This document shows positions 10,596 to 24,500 of a DNA stretch of 64,000 nt, piece by piece; position 1 is the stretch's first letter, and each line of letters begins with the position of its first letter. The stretch is from Sclerurus mexicanus (taxonomy: Eukaryota > Chordata > Aves > Passeriformes > Furnariidae). Under the pieces are notes generated by a model. It saw nothing but the letters and a program-made list of their open reading frames with translations, had not been told where the DNA came from and searched no databases. Made by a program: the position numbers and the translations under genes. The stretch is from NCBI GenBank assembly GCA_013396755.1, contig VWZF01006084.1, positions 631,469 through 695,468 on the forward strand, given 5' to 3'.

Positions 10596-13500
10596 GTTTC
10601 TGTACTGTATGGTTAATTGCCTTTTAGGCCTTATTATGTAGTAGTGACTGTAACTGATAGAGCAACAAACCTGTTACCTAACCTTGTAGCTATGGAGAGC
10701 TCACAATTCATTGGAGGTATGTCTTAAATACCCCCTGAATATGTTTCTGCCTTATGTAACATATTCCCAAATGTTTTCTTCCTCGCTATTTGATCTTTAT
10801 TTAAGGAACTTAAAAGTTTTCAATACACAATCAACTTTATTGTTTGTATTGCAGGATAGTATTATAAGTTAAGGATACAACACTGAGTCTATTCAGCTTT
10901 GGAGGTGTTTCCATCTTTGCTTTGTTATCCCGATTTTCTTGTCTGAATGCCTTAGAACATAATTATATACCTACTGTTGCTTCTGGATGCTGACGACCTT
11001 CAACAGCTGCCAAAAACATGCAAGAACTTCCAGCAGGTAATATCAGGTATCAGTGCCCCTATTCAAGTTCACTGTTAAGAAACAATGTGAGGTGCAACCT
11101 CCCTTCAGTTTCATTCAGTAGAACCATCTACATTTCTGCATAACCAGAGATGGAAAGCAGCACAACACAGAGACCTGGGCACAGATCAGTAGTAACAGGC
11201 CAGGCCCCTCATGCTGTAAGACCCCAAAAAACCCCCACTTTAAGTTTATGCAGAATATTCATATTTGACTTTAGAATATATAAAGATTTTTAAAGATAAG
11301 GAAAAAAAGAACCTTCAATTTCTGCATGTTTTTATATCTCCTGCCTTCTGCACACACTGGGAGGCGTTTATGGATCCTGCATTGAACTATGAGTCAATCT
11401 GCCATTTTTGTACCAGCATGTAAAACCCCTCTGAAGTTAGTCTTTACCCTCTTGGAGAGTACTTATTTTTTTTCTAATCAAGGCTGCTAGTTGGAATTGA
11501 CTAAAGAACACTGCAGTTCAATGTCTTCTGTGTCTGTATCAATTTGAATCAAAACTATGATATTTATATAGGTAACAGCCTCTGATAATATTTACCTAAT
11601 TGTAGATGAGATATGCAAATGGGACATATTCAGGAGATTGGGATGTGGCCTAATGAAGTATAAACCACAAAATATAGCTGGAAAATATTTATTTTTTAGT
11701 TATGTAGCGGTGAAGAGGTTTGGGAGAGTTAAACTGTTAAGAGAGAAACCAACACCTGATAAGAAGGCGACATTTTCAGTCTTCAAGAAGAACTTCAATG
11801 AAAAGCCCAAAGTGGATGCAGGAAAGAGAGTGCATGCCTTTAAGTCACTTGGAAATTATCAGATAATACTCAATAGGTTTCCCATTTGTTTTCACATATT
11901 CTTCCTTTCAAATGAAATAAATAAAAAATAACTTAAATATTTGAAGTTTCTCCTCTCATATCAGGGCTGGTGAGATGAGCCATCGACCTCTAAAGACTCT
12001 CCCAAAACAACTTAGAGCCATTTGGTTTTAAATGAAAGGAAGTTTAAAAACTGAATGTGACGTTGTAAGTACAATGTTTTGCAGTCGAATAAGCTTCTAT
12101 TTAAAACCACAACAGGCACAAATGCAGGTTTATTTACTGAATATTGACATTCCATATCAGTTTCCCCAATAGCTCATGACGGAATAGAGCCCAATCTCCA
12201 TTTGGCAGACTGGATGATTTCCATATTCCTGAATGTCAATGACTTTGGGACTCAATAAGAAACAGGGCAGCAGAAATTCAGTGAAGCTATTCAGTGGGTA
12301 ATATTAAATGTAGAACATGATATTTAAAACTATTAAATTATTAAATATAGAACATTATATTTTAAAGCCAAGAAAACAGATGGCACTGAAGTCGGCTGGG
12401 ATGTAACCAGACACAAATCCCATTCCGTGGGGATGCTGTCTCTACTTTCAGCTAAGCTGAATTTGCAAAACAAAGTTACTATTGTGGCAATGAAGCTCTC
12501 ACAGCACGATGAGCTTGCACAAAGGCAGGCTGTGAGCCTGCATTTATTTGGTGTCATCAGGAGAAGCATAAAGCAAGGAGTGAGCACAGAGCAGGTGGCA
12601 GCTCCTCCTGCCCAGCTGTCCCGGCAAGGGAAGCAGGCTCAGGCCCTTCTGCATTCCTGTGCAGGAGAGATTGGACCGCGGACTTGGAAACATGTTCTGC
12701 ATCTTTAGTCGTATTTTGCAGTATTATCATGAGATACATGCTTGATTCCAACAGGCAGTCTTCCCTGAAGGTATGGCCAGCTGTACAAGCTCCCATCCCA
12801 AAGCTGATCCCTGCTCCTACAGGCACAGGCTGTCCTGCTGGCACTGCACGAGATGGCCATCAGCACGGAGAGGGGAAGCTCAGCAGTGGCATTTCCTCTG
12901 TTGGCAGGATGCACTTCTTGTCGACTCAGGGTCACACTTTAGCAGAGAGCCTGCAGGCACCATTGCTGTGCACCCTGGGCTCCTGGTGTCCCCAGGGCTG
13001 CCTTGCTGTTCCCATCTCTCCTGAGCTGCTTGTGGAGGGTGTTGGTTGGCTACAGAAATGCTCATGGCCAGCACTTTCTACTGCCTCCCTCAGATGTGGA
13101 AGGAATAGATGCCAGTACCTGCTGAATAAGAGAGGTTGTCCCAAGAGTTCCTTAAGTGGCACTGCTATGTCATCAGGCAGCTGGGGCTCCTTGGGATGTG
13201 GCTCAGGCAGATGCTGTCTAGTGCACTCTCCACGTGCAAATTCAAATGTCCTGACCATTCCTTCCATGGGAATACAGAAGTCAAAGAACAGGCTCTCTGC
13301 CCCTGTGGGCAGGACTCTGCATTCACAAGAATACAAAAATTAGTCAAAAGGCTGCAGGAATTCCTGTCATGGAGGACATCCCAGCTTGACCCGACAGACA
13401 CGATGTTTGCACTCTGACAGTTTTTACTGCGTTGAGTTTTGAACAAGAAGTCCCAAATGGAAAACTAGCGCTGAGCAACTGTGTTCAATTCTTAGTTAAT

Positions 13501-14283
13501 CACCTATAATGCTAGCAAGAGGTGCTCATAGCCCAGGCAACCGGGTGCAGGTGGAGGCCTCCACAGGGCCTCCAAAAAGATGGGAAGTACTTTTGAGCAG
13601 ACCTTCATCTGGTGAAGAACCCAGCTCTGCCCAGGTCGGCTGCAGGAGAACTCCCTGTCAAGCCTCCTTGGATCAAGCCGGGCCCTTTTGCTGAGGCAGA
13701 AACCTGTCCTCCCAGTGCTGACAGTGTCTGGCTCAGGCAGGACACCAAGACAAAACCCTTTCTCTGCAGTCAGAACAAACTTGGCAAATGAGATAAAACT
13801 TCAGATGGAACTAAACCCAAATGATTCTCCAGCAGCAGTTTTACTTAATCTTGAAGTAATTTTAGTTGGCAGCTCACTTATGTAGCTTGATATTAAAATT
13901 CCCCTCAACTGTACTTTTATCTGCTTCCAAAGAATACAAAGCAGCATAATAGCAATTTACTTAATTTTTTTTAAGTAATAGATGAAAAAATAGAAGAATA
14001 TCACATCTCAAAATCATAGTCAAATTCTTTTTTGCTTTTATTGTATTTAATGTTTAATATCTGGGAAAATACAATAATTTTTCAGTCTAGAACAATTAGA
14101 TGTTATGCTTAATAGTAAAATGTTCAAAGAAGATGTAAAAATAAATTAATATCTTACTATTTAACTTCAATGACAAAGCAGGTCTCAGTTTTAGACAACT
14201 GAGAAATTTTCAGCCATGAAAGATAAATGGATATATTCTGCCCTTTCATAAACACATAGCTATCATTGAAACCAATGGAAGAT

Positions 14284-14325
14284 ACACACACACACACACA
14301 CATATGTATATATATGTATATGTGC
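14284..14325. repeat. (AC)n/(TA)n compound microsatellite
   Basis: About nine AC units pass directly into an alternating TATG/TATA stretch. Confidence 0.95.
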
Positions 14326-15182
14326 CTGCATCAGAGGGCAGAATTTGTCCTATATCTTACAAAATGGTAATCTGCAATTGACATTCATGTGAGTTTAATT
14401 TCTTAACTAACAGAGCTGCAGAATGTTCATGTATCATACATTTTCCAAATCCTGCAACCGCAACTTATATGAAACATTAGCATATAAAACGTCATCACTG
14501 TACAACCACTTTTTTTCCCAAAAGTCAGTGTCAAAACCATAAAAAACAGCTAATTGAGTAAAACCAGATATATTGTTTAAGTGCTGAGGTTTGCATTAGC
14601 TTTCTTCTGTTTTAAGCACAAGAAATAGATTAAGAACTAAAAGGCAAAAGTGGCTCAGAAAATGACAAAGTCTCTAACAACATACTTGTAGCTTTACTAA
14701 CACTTATCTGATGCTATAGTTAATTGAAAAACAATGTAAACACAATGAGGTACAGATACCAATGGACATTCCTCACAACTGTGCAAACTGTGGGCCTCAT
14801 CCTGCAACACCACCAGCTCCAAAGCTTCCTCCCAGGGCCAGTCACACCGAGTCCGACCGCAACCCCCTGCAGCAGCCCCTGCCACCGCCACTTGGGGGAA
14901 GGGGTCCTGTGACCCTCATGTCATACACCATATACATTTAAAGTGCCTCAGATTTCAAATTTACATTTCATTTCTTTAGAGCTGAAAAGGTGAAATAGCT
15001 TATGTAAAGTCTTATATAAATACTCCTTTAAAACTGTTAGAGGTTTTCTATTCCAAGGTAAATCTAATAAAATATTTGAACGGCTTTGAAAGTAGGCAAA
15101 TTGTGTTTGTGCTGCTTTTTGTAAAAAAGCAACAATATTCCTTTGCTGAAAGATTTTTTAGATATCTCCAGTCACTCTTCCC

Positions 15183-15188
15183 TTTATT
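15183..15188 (-). terminator. UPF3A: Candidate poly(A) signal of UPF3A
   Basis: TTTATT on plus is AATAAA on minus, about 140 bases downstream of the UPF3A stop. It is a plausible 3' end signal; I cannot see which of several AT-rich sites is used. Confidence 0.45.
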
Positions 15189-15328
15189 TTACGGAAAGTA
15201 AAAGGCAGAGCTATTGTAATTTTGTTGGTGCAATTGCCTGTGGAGTTCTGAAACAGCCCAGTGGATTTTTTTGTGATGACACTGAATCCTAAATTCATCC
15301 CTTTTCAAAGACTTTCCTCCAGTTTGTT

Positions 15329-15502
15329 TTATTCTCCTTCTTCAGTCTTTTCAGAACCAGCTCCAGCTAAATTATCTGCCTCATACTTTTTATCAAGAGC
15401 ATCTTCAAAGGATTTCCCACTGCAGTCATAGATTTTATTTGTAGGTCCCATATGTGTTCGGATGCGAGCTCCTGGCTGGTATAACTGCATGGCTGGGCGA
15501 TC
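15329..15502 (-). CDS. UPF3A: UPF3A exon 10 (last coding exon, stop TAA)
   Basis: It begins DRPAMQLYQPGARIRTHM after acceptor TTCTAG and ends GSEKTEEGE-stop at 15331-15329. The DRPAMQLYQPGAR segment is the EJC-binding motif known in UPF3 proteins. The copy here is closer to the UPF3B form (QLYQPGAR) than to human UPF3A (QLYDPGAR), as I recall them. The tail after it is acidic and poorly conserved. Confidence 0.93.
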   Translation of the reverse strand, partial: DRPAMQLYQPGARIRTHMGPTNKIYDCSGKSFEDALDKKYEADNLAGAGSEKTEEGE

Positions 15503-18500
15503 CTAGAAGGGAGGAGATGTGGTTAACACTCTGAGAAACCTGTGAGACACATATGTGGGATTTTAAAGTTTCGAATCTTTATGAAGAAAAGTAGATTTTG
15601 TGTTACAGTTCATAAGACCCAGGGAAAAAAATGGAGTGTAATGAAAATTGAATGAATATTCAATATTTGTATTGTTTTATAACACTATTCTTGGGAACCA
15701 AGCATTTCGAGTCTATGCTGAAAGCTGTAAAAATTAAAGACCCTACAATATATTTGCCATAAACAAGAAGAAATACTGCACACAATTACCAAACATGGTA
15801 TTACAAGTAAAACAAGAAGAATGTTGCTACCTTCACTAACATCAACTGAGAACAACAACAGCCTGTGCACTTGCAACTCTGCAGATGAATGAAATATAAG
15901 CATAAAAGCCCAAGATAAACCAGAGAATAGTTTAGCAGGTAGCAGCTAGAAAATGATCCTCAGCTGATCATCAAATATTAGCAGAATTTAAACACGCAAC
16001 GCACATTTAAATTATACACATCAAAATAAAAATTGCAGTTATTGCCCTACTTCATCATGCCTTCCACACTGAGTATGAGAGCAGGGAATTCATGCACTGA
16101 TAATAAACAAAGTAAGTACAATTTGAGCACGGGCAGGCCCTGTGAGTGACCCAATCAAACACACACAGATCTGATCATGGGGAAAATGGAAAAAGGAGAC
16201 AGTTTACAAGGAAAAGACACCTCAAACCTGCAAATTGTGATACTTCATAGCTCTTGAGAGCACTTTTTAACCTTGAAACATACTGGTTAGAAACTTTGCT
16301 TAAGAAGCCTTTTACTAGTAAAAGTATTTTACTCTCACAAATACCAATTTTTAATGTTTCGTAGGAAGGAAAGCTCACCAAAACCTCAGCTTTTTTATTA
16401 AAGTCTCAGGTTGAGTTCAGCAAATACCCTATTTGAAGACAGTGGCAGAGCACTGAAATTGTCCTACATTAAACTATACTACTTTTCAACTGCTATCGTA
16501 ATTTTAAGTAATTCTGGTTTTTTGTTCTTTCATTCTTTTTTCTTGTCCCCAGCACACATTTTCCCTTTTCCTTTCTTCTTCCTTCACCTTTGCTTTTTTT
16601 TGCTCAACTTTTTTTCTCCTTCTCTTTAGACCACTTGTCAAGATTCACTATTGGGCCTTACGATTAGATCATTCTAGTTAGTGCTTTGTAGTGTGGTATG
16701 AAATGCATAACACACACTTTCCTATATCCCAAACAGCTGCATAAAACTAGATCGTCTGACAAGCAGTGCCCATTAGAAAGTTCATGATCAAGGGTTCAAA
16801 TGACTCTTCTTACCACAGACTCTGTACCCCACACTTTGCATGATGAAAGCTTACTTACACTGGAAATTTCCCATTCACTCATCAGTTCTTACAAACTTCT
16901 GAAAGGGCTCAGTATCTGAGTAAAAATTTGTGTTTGCGTTGTCAATTCTATACCTGTTGTAAAACTCAGCCCCTAATCTTACTTATGTGATAAATACTCT
17001 AAACAAAAAAGTCACCAGACTGCAAGATACTTTACTGATAGTGCTTATATTTTTTAGGGAATAAATCCACCACTTGAAGTGTATACTAATCCAGAGACTC
17101 AGCAAGCTACCAGAAGCATGATGCAAAGAAATAAAAAGCAGGCAGCTTCTCAACACTTGCCAAAAGGCCCCCAAGGCCCACCATTCAGTTCCAAGGTTGC
17201 AGATTAATTTGCCATTTTTCAAGAAGAGCCTGGCAAGCATAAGGAAAACTGTTTTTCCCATTTTCCTGTTTCTGAACTAGCCATCTTTCTGATTTTTCTA
17301 CAGTTTGAGCCTCTGATGTATATGCAGAGTGGCTAATGTGGATAGGAAGATAAATCTCACCCATCCTGCCCAGCTGATATTTGTGTAAACAAGAAGTGGG
17401 GCTCACCAGGCTGTCTGTGTTTGCACCAGGTGACTTCCCTGACACACACAGTGAGTCCACTTGCACTTGCTCTGTGCACACTCCATACAGACTCACTCTC
17501 CACGTGACCATTCTACTCCTGTCAGCCTTAGCCCGCGTCACAGATCAGTCATGCGGTTTGAAAGAACAGTTTCACATGTGCAATGAATTTCTACCCAAAA
17601 CAGCGTTTTGGTCATCTTTTGTGGAAAATCCAGGATCACAAGGAAGAGAGACTGAGGGTGACAAGAAGAGCCACACCCTGAGAAGAATCTGGCACATCTG
17701 TGAAATCAGACAGCCTGAGAAAGATGATGCCCATATCTCTGGGAGACAATTAGGGACAGCTCTACTACAAACCGTGCCACAGGCCCCACTTGCACTGGTT
17801 TTGCATCTGCTCTTTCTCTGGCAACAGCTATGAGGATAAGTTTAGCCTAATGAAATGACAGCCTTTTCGTACTGGCAGGTATGCAATACTGAAGAATCCA
17901 TACATTTACATGCTCTAAATACAATGGTCTCTGAATTAGCTATTTAAGTCCTTACAGTTGCTCTAACAAACAATACCTGGCAAATCCATAATATAATTAC
18001 TTTATGAGTTGGGTAATGGAAGCACATTTTTAAAATACTAACATGCCACGGTTTTTAGATTTCATGACAGATCAGAAGTGTAACAATTTTTAATACACTT
18101 ATAAAATGCAAGGCTCCAAGAATAGTGTTCTAAAAATGACAGGCTTGAAAGAAAGACAGATATTGTGAATATGAATGAGCACAGACCTGTAACCTTAATT
18201 CATTTTAACTGTTGTCCTCTGACAACAACCCAGAAAGAAGTCTGAGTTTTACTGAAAATGAGATAAAGAATTTTTTGCTGAAAAAGCAGCTTTATGCTGA
18301 GTTTGCGAAAGTTAAAACCTGTGATCTTGAAGCATATTTAACTAATGAAAGATTATCCTAAATGAATAAAAGAACCTTATTTCTTATGCGCTCCTTTTTG
18401 GATGCCATGTCATCACACTTGTCCTCTTTACCCAGTTTGTCTACTGCCTCCACAGTGAAGCTGTAGTTGTAGTTCCCTTTCTTTCCTCTGTCTTGGTTGT

Positions 18501-21500
18501 ATCCTTTCCCCCATTTCAGCTCTTCTTCATTCCTTCTCATAAACTTGTCAAACTCATAGTGTGTTCTATGCTTTCTGCCATCATCCAATCGATACCTTTG
18601 TCTTTCAGGTTCTTTTTCTTGAAATCTTCTCTCCAAATCTCTTTGCTCTTTGTCACTATCATTTTGTGACCTACAAGTATGTATAAAAAGAAAGAAAATC
18701 CAATCAATTAACAGTAAAAAGGAGCTGCTGAAGGATACAATACAAAGCCTTCTCTAACAGTAAATAGATAAGTTATATGGCAAGGTTGTTTTCTTCTCAT
18801 TAAAGAGGGTTTATGTGCTATTTTGCTGAATGTCTCATCCATGTATGTCCGGCTCTTGACCATGCATTCAGTTCAGAATAGAAGACAAAGCTTTGCAAGC
18901 AAAATCAGACTTTTGTACAACTGTTGTGGAAGGCCCATTCTTCACCTTCTATCCCTCTTTGAAGTCCTATCAATAGTTCCCCCATACCCTTCACATAAAC
19001 ACATGCTGCATTATTAGCTCTTGTGGCCTGGTCTTGAGGTGAGTCATGCATATAAGTAATCCCTTGGACAGGAACACTAAAGGCCCAAAGGAACAGTACA
19101 GCTATCATGTATCATTTTGTAAAGTTTATCTCTTAGCAAAAATTATTCACTGACAATGTAACTTGCAGAGGACATTTGTGAAAATGAATACTTAAGTTCT
19201 ATGCTTTTGTTTATTGTGCCTCCAAGTATTCTAGCCTGCCTTTGCTAATTTTATTTAGGTGAAAGACCATTACATTACCACAACATAACACTTAATTTCT
19301 GCTATGCTGCAGTGGGTCTATATTATGAAGACTATTTGTAACATTTTGCTGCCTGTCTGATAAAATTCCCAACTCTCTTATTCACTTCATTGTTCCAGTT
19401 CAGCAAGCAGGTGCTTCCCTCATACAGCCAAAATGCAAATCATGAAGAAAGATTACAGAATAGAATGAACTTTAAAAGGAACAAATACAGGCAGTTTCTT
19501 TTTATATACTATGTACATACAAATACTTAAAATTGAAAAAGTAAGTTACTTGAGGATGAAGATTATTTTGTAATGGTGCAGTGATCAAATAATTATATGC
19601 TTCTCACTTAGAATTATTTAATATCAATAAAAGTGTATCTTTCTATATCACCTTTTTTTTTTTAAAGTAACAGAACTGTGAAAATTTTTAGCATCTGCCA
19701 TGAACTTGGGTATTGGTGGGGCTGCTAAGACAGGGGGCCCTATCTCAGGAAGAGCTGGAGGTCACAACAAAACCTGAATGAGAGGCAAGTTATTCAGTAT
19801 TTCACAAGACTGAGCTTGTGTCAGCATAACACATTCACCCAGTGGAAGCAATGTCCCAGCTGTCACAGACACCTGAATCAATCACAATTACAGAGATACC
19901 AGACCTGTAGCATACATACATATACATAAAATATTGTGTTAACTCTCAAGGGGTACATGGTTGTAAGTTGCTTTTTTTCACGTTTAATATGCTGTTCTAG
20001 ACATTAACTCTTAGTCCTAGAAAGTTTCGGGGCATGACCCACCAGAAGACCAGAAAGACCCCCTCGATTTGTTGCTGTAGCATTGTCTGGTACTTGTCTC
20101 TTCCCTCGCCTGTTCCTGTGGGTGAGGAAGGAATGGATGCCCTTGGAGGCAGGCAAGTGATAGGGACTCCAGTTCAAGAGTGGCTAAAGGAGCTTCCTAA
20201 AATTCAGTCACAGTGAACAGACAGGCAAGAGTGGAAACAGCAGGATAAGCAATTACAAAGTATAGGTAGAAGAAAATGTTACACAGCCAGAGAAAGCAGA
20301 AATTAATGGAAATAAAGAGAATGGAAACATACTTCTTTTTGGTATAGTTTCAAATCCATATGTGACCATGTATACTTATGCATCTACTGAGATTTTGCTC
20401 TGTGGTAGAAAGCTATTGCTACTGAGCCTTAAAGGTGGTTTCGAACATACAATTCAGTCTTCTGCAAGTAGGGTTAGAAATTACAGTTTATTACTGATTT
20501 CTGAATCTGTGACAAAGTAGTTTCAACTTTAAACCTTGATCCAGCTGAAAATAGCTCATAGCTTGCTACCTACCCACTAATAATCACAATGAAATGAGCA
20601 ATTGGAAACACAAGGTAACACCTACTGTACCTATGCAGCTGAAATGATTCTGTTTAACACCTGGAAAGTCTACATTAATGCCTTATTAAACTTCTAGGAC
20701 GAATAGTAAGCAATGTTATATGGCACCACCAAAAGCTTACTGCATAAAAAGACAGGGCAATGGTGGAGTCATGATCCCTGGAGGTATTTAAGTGGCATGC
20801 AGACATGGTGCTTAGAGGCATGTTTTAGTGGTGGATTTGGCAGTACCAGGTTAACAGTTGGACGAAATGATCTTAAAGGTCTTTTCTACCCTAACTAATT
20901 CTAAGATTAGCAAGCAACTGACTTGTCCCGGCAACTGTTTCTGTTGTCCCTGTTCTGCTTGCTTTGTTGAAGAACATCAACAAAGGAGTTTCTGAATATT
21001 TTCAATTTCCATTAGAGAACAGGATATGAAAGTCTTCAGGAACTTTCAGAACATACTCAAAATATTGAAACACTAAGCCCATGCTTGAGGTCCTTTGTCA
21101 GAAACAAAAAAAGGATGAATAATGCGTGTAAGATATTATTGGGGACCCATTTATTCAATTAGTAAACTCAGTTACTTTATTTTCCAGTGTTCAAAGTTTC
21201 TTTACTGTTCTATTTGCCATTAGAAGAACATTTGCAGCTCCTACATATGTCTCAAAAAACCTGAGAACCTATGTTGACAAAAGTAAAATTTAAACTACTC
21301 AGAATAGGCAGGTAACCTACAAGGCTCCCAAAGCATAATCCCAAACTTCCTCTCATATTTTATAAGTCATACCTTAGGTAACTTATTAAAATGCTAAAGG
21401 TTATCCTTCTGTACTGCAAAGCACTTTTGAGAGCTTAGCCACAAAACTCAAATAAAGGACAAAGGACTATTTATCTCAGCAGTATCTTATGTATCTTACA

Positions 21501-24500
21501 TACCCTATGGATGAATCCTGCTTGCCATGAGACACACGTACCAGAGGACAAGAGAGAGAACCAGCTGCTGAGTACACTTGTAAGATGATACGTTCCCAAG
21601 TGACAGCAGTAATAGAGCTGAGCTATGTCCCTTGTTCCTTCTAGTACAAACGTAACACAGAAGGCAGTGGGAGACAGAGACAGCCTTCTGCATGTACTCT
21701 CAGAAGGCTATCATTCACATCACAACTCTTCTGCCATCAGCTCATTTATCAAACACAGGTATGTGTTTATTGCAGCAAACCCAAGTGTGAAGAAAGAGTA
21801 CAGCATGCTAATCTATTTAGTTTTTGACATCAGTAATGGAAGTAGGACCTTATCTGAGCTCTTGATGGGGAACAGGTGAAATAGCAATGAAACACTGTAT
21901 GGCTTCACACAGAAATCCTTCCAATTTGGGATTTCATAGGATTTCACAAATAACAAACTGCATCCACTAATACTGCCATCAGGTCAGGAAATTGTTACAA
22001 AACCCCTTTTACCAAAAGGACAGTAAGAGATTTGTTCACACACAGAATAAAATTGGTTGTTTGGAGACAGAACATCTTACCATTTGCCGTGAGATGAAAG
22101 CATTTATTATCTAAATTGAAGTCTAAAATATAAATATTACTTACTTTTCCTTAAGTTCTTTAAGTGAACTCTCCAAAGACTTGGATTTTATACTCCCAGA
22201 TCCAGGTGATTTATCCCATTTGTTTTCCTCAATGTCAGCTTCTTCACCTTTTTCTTTGTGCTTTTCATTGGCCAGTTCATCTCCTTTTTCAGGCTTCTTG
22301 AGAAGCTAAGAAATATTTATTTATATTATGATGTACAATTATTCTCCTCTGTTGCAATAGACATTTTTAAAGTATTAAATATATCAGTAATGTGATCGGA
22401 TTGGAGATATTTTATTTAAATGCTAGGAATGCATTTTTCAAAGTATGAAATTTACAGTTATTTAGAAAGGGCAGTTTACTTTTGTTAAGGAATGACAGTC
22501 ATTAACAGGCATTCAACTGCACGCTTTTAAGTATGTTGAGAATACTGAAAAAAGCACTTACCTGCTCTTCTCTCCTGAGTTTTATGCATAAAGACACTAT
22601 TATGGTCTACGGTTTCTTAGAAATCATGTAACACAGCTCAATGTCATTGCCAATAAAATAAGAAGTAGAACCTCTACAATACTACAAACAGAGCAGAATT
22701 AATACTTCGCTCCTTGAAATGTTATATATAAAATGTGTGTCACATGAGCTACTTGGGATAGACTGGCGTGTAGAAGTAGGTGCTTAGTACACTCTGACAC
22801 AAATACAGACTGAGGAAAAACTTGATGCTAGCAGAAAAGATCTCATTACATTTTCACCTTGAAGATTAGGATTTTCAAGAAGTCTGTTCCTTTCACAATA
22901 ACTCACACAGGGCTTGAGCAGTGTCTAGCATTACAGGAACAATCTTTATAGAGGCACCAACTGTCTCAAACTATTACCCTAACATATCATGACTAAGCAG
23001 AACATCTCCTCAGTCTTTTCGTTCACTAGATTTTCTGAAACAAGCACGTTATTTTTCTCCAATATTTAAAACTTCTATAATGCTTATCTCAGGAAATATT
23101 GTCTTTTTCTTTCAGAGACAGAACTGGCTTTCAAGGTCATGTCACCACTGATATGTCATAAATACTGGGTTTTCTGGACAGCCAATTTTGAGTAACATAT
23201 CTTAAGGATTAAGTTCCTTTTCTTCTGAACTTCTAGAGGGTTTTTCTTTATACCTAAATATGAAAAATATGTAATTCAGTTTCACAGTTTATTGGGTTTG
23301 TACTTTCAAGTGAAGGAAACTGTTTTCCAAGAAGAAAAGAGGAAAGAAGTCCACAGTTTGGTGGCTTCTGACCACCAAAGATCTGGAATCAGTCTGTGTC
23401 CTTGAGTTATGCTACAGACTCTTACACCAATTTTCCTCTTCAAAACAGCCTATGAAGCTTTTCCAATACAAAAAAAATTAGTTCAGATGAGTAGTTTTTA
23501 TCTATGTCATCTTACACAAATAAGGTTTTATATGTTCCAGCTTCATAGCACAAGATGCATCCTCCTAAATGATGTCATTAAAATCCATTCATATTGTTGC
23601 AAGGTGGTGCAGCCTGAAGTTAGCAGGACTTTGTTATAACTTGGTTAAAGCGTTAATACTATTAAATACTTTAATACTATTGAAATATATTAGTTCTTTG
23701 CATAAACACAAAAAACTCTCTGCACACATGGCCACATCGAGATTTACATGACAGAAAGTGTTAAAGCCATATTTCACAGAAACACAGAATCACAGAATAT
23801 TCTGAGCTGGAAGGGATGCACAAGGATCATCAAGTCCAACTCTTAAATGAATGGCCCATACAGCGATCGAAGCTGTGATAATCTTCCAAGATGCTGACAC
23901 AGAAAAATTTGGTTCTGTCAGGTAATGATGGCACAGAATGCAGCAGCATTGTATAAAGGTATCTGAGTTACCTGCTGTAACTGCACCAGCACATCCCTGT
24001 ACCTAAGCCCATTAGGCACACTTCCAAACAACACTACTTAGTCAAAGCCCCACATTACCTTCCCTTGCAGTCAAAACTGGCTTGGTATCTCCACACTGTG
24101 CTGTCGTACATTAAACAAACATTGAGATACCAAAGAACTTCTAGATAATTTCAAAAAGAAGAATAATCTTTTTTTCATTACAGTACCTTGATCCTTATTT
24201 CTTTTTCAGAGATTTTCTTTTGCTTCTCCACTTCTTTTCTTTTACGTCTTTCTTCTTCTCTGCGCTTCCTTTTCTCCTCCTCCCGCAGACGTTTCTTCTC
24301 CAATTCTCTCCGCCTTCGTTCTTCTCTTTTCTCTTCTCGTATTCTCTGAAGAGTTCAAAATGATTAATTGTAAATTGTCCAACAGAAAACCACATGAAAC
24401 ATAAATGTTGAACTTCAGGCAAAAGTCTGAACGTACCTGCTTTTCTAATTTTCTATTTTTAATATATTCCAAAAGGGGTGTTGTTCTTCTAGCTAAAACA

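Larger units (their letters stand above)
9456..15182. other. Intergenic DNA between CHAMP1 and UPF3A
   Basis: I found no supported gene here. The segment 12.4-13.7 kb has somewhat higher GC and longer chance frames on both strands (up to 219 residues on plus). These overlap each other, have no recognisable domain and are not called. Simple repeats are listed separately. Confidence 0.5.

Noticed and set aside
12684..13343. 219-codon plus-strand open frame with overlapping minus-strand frames
   Set aside because: Frames of similar length exist on both strands and none shows a conserved motif; it is probably a chance result of higher GC.
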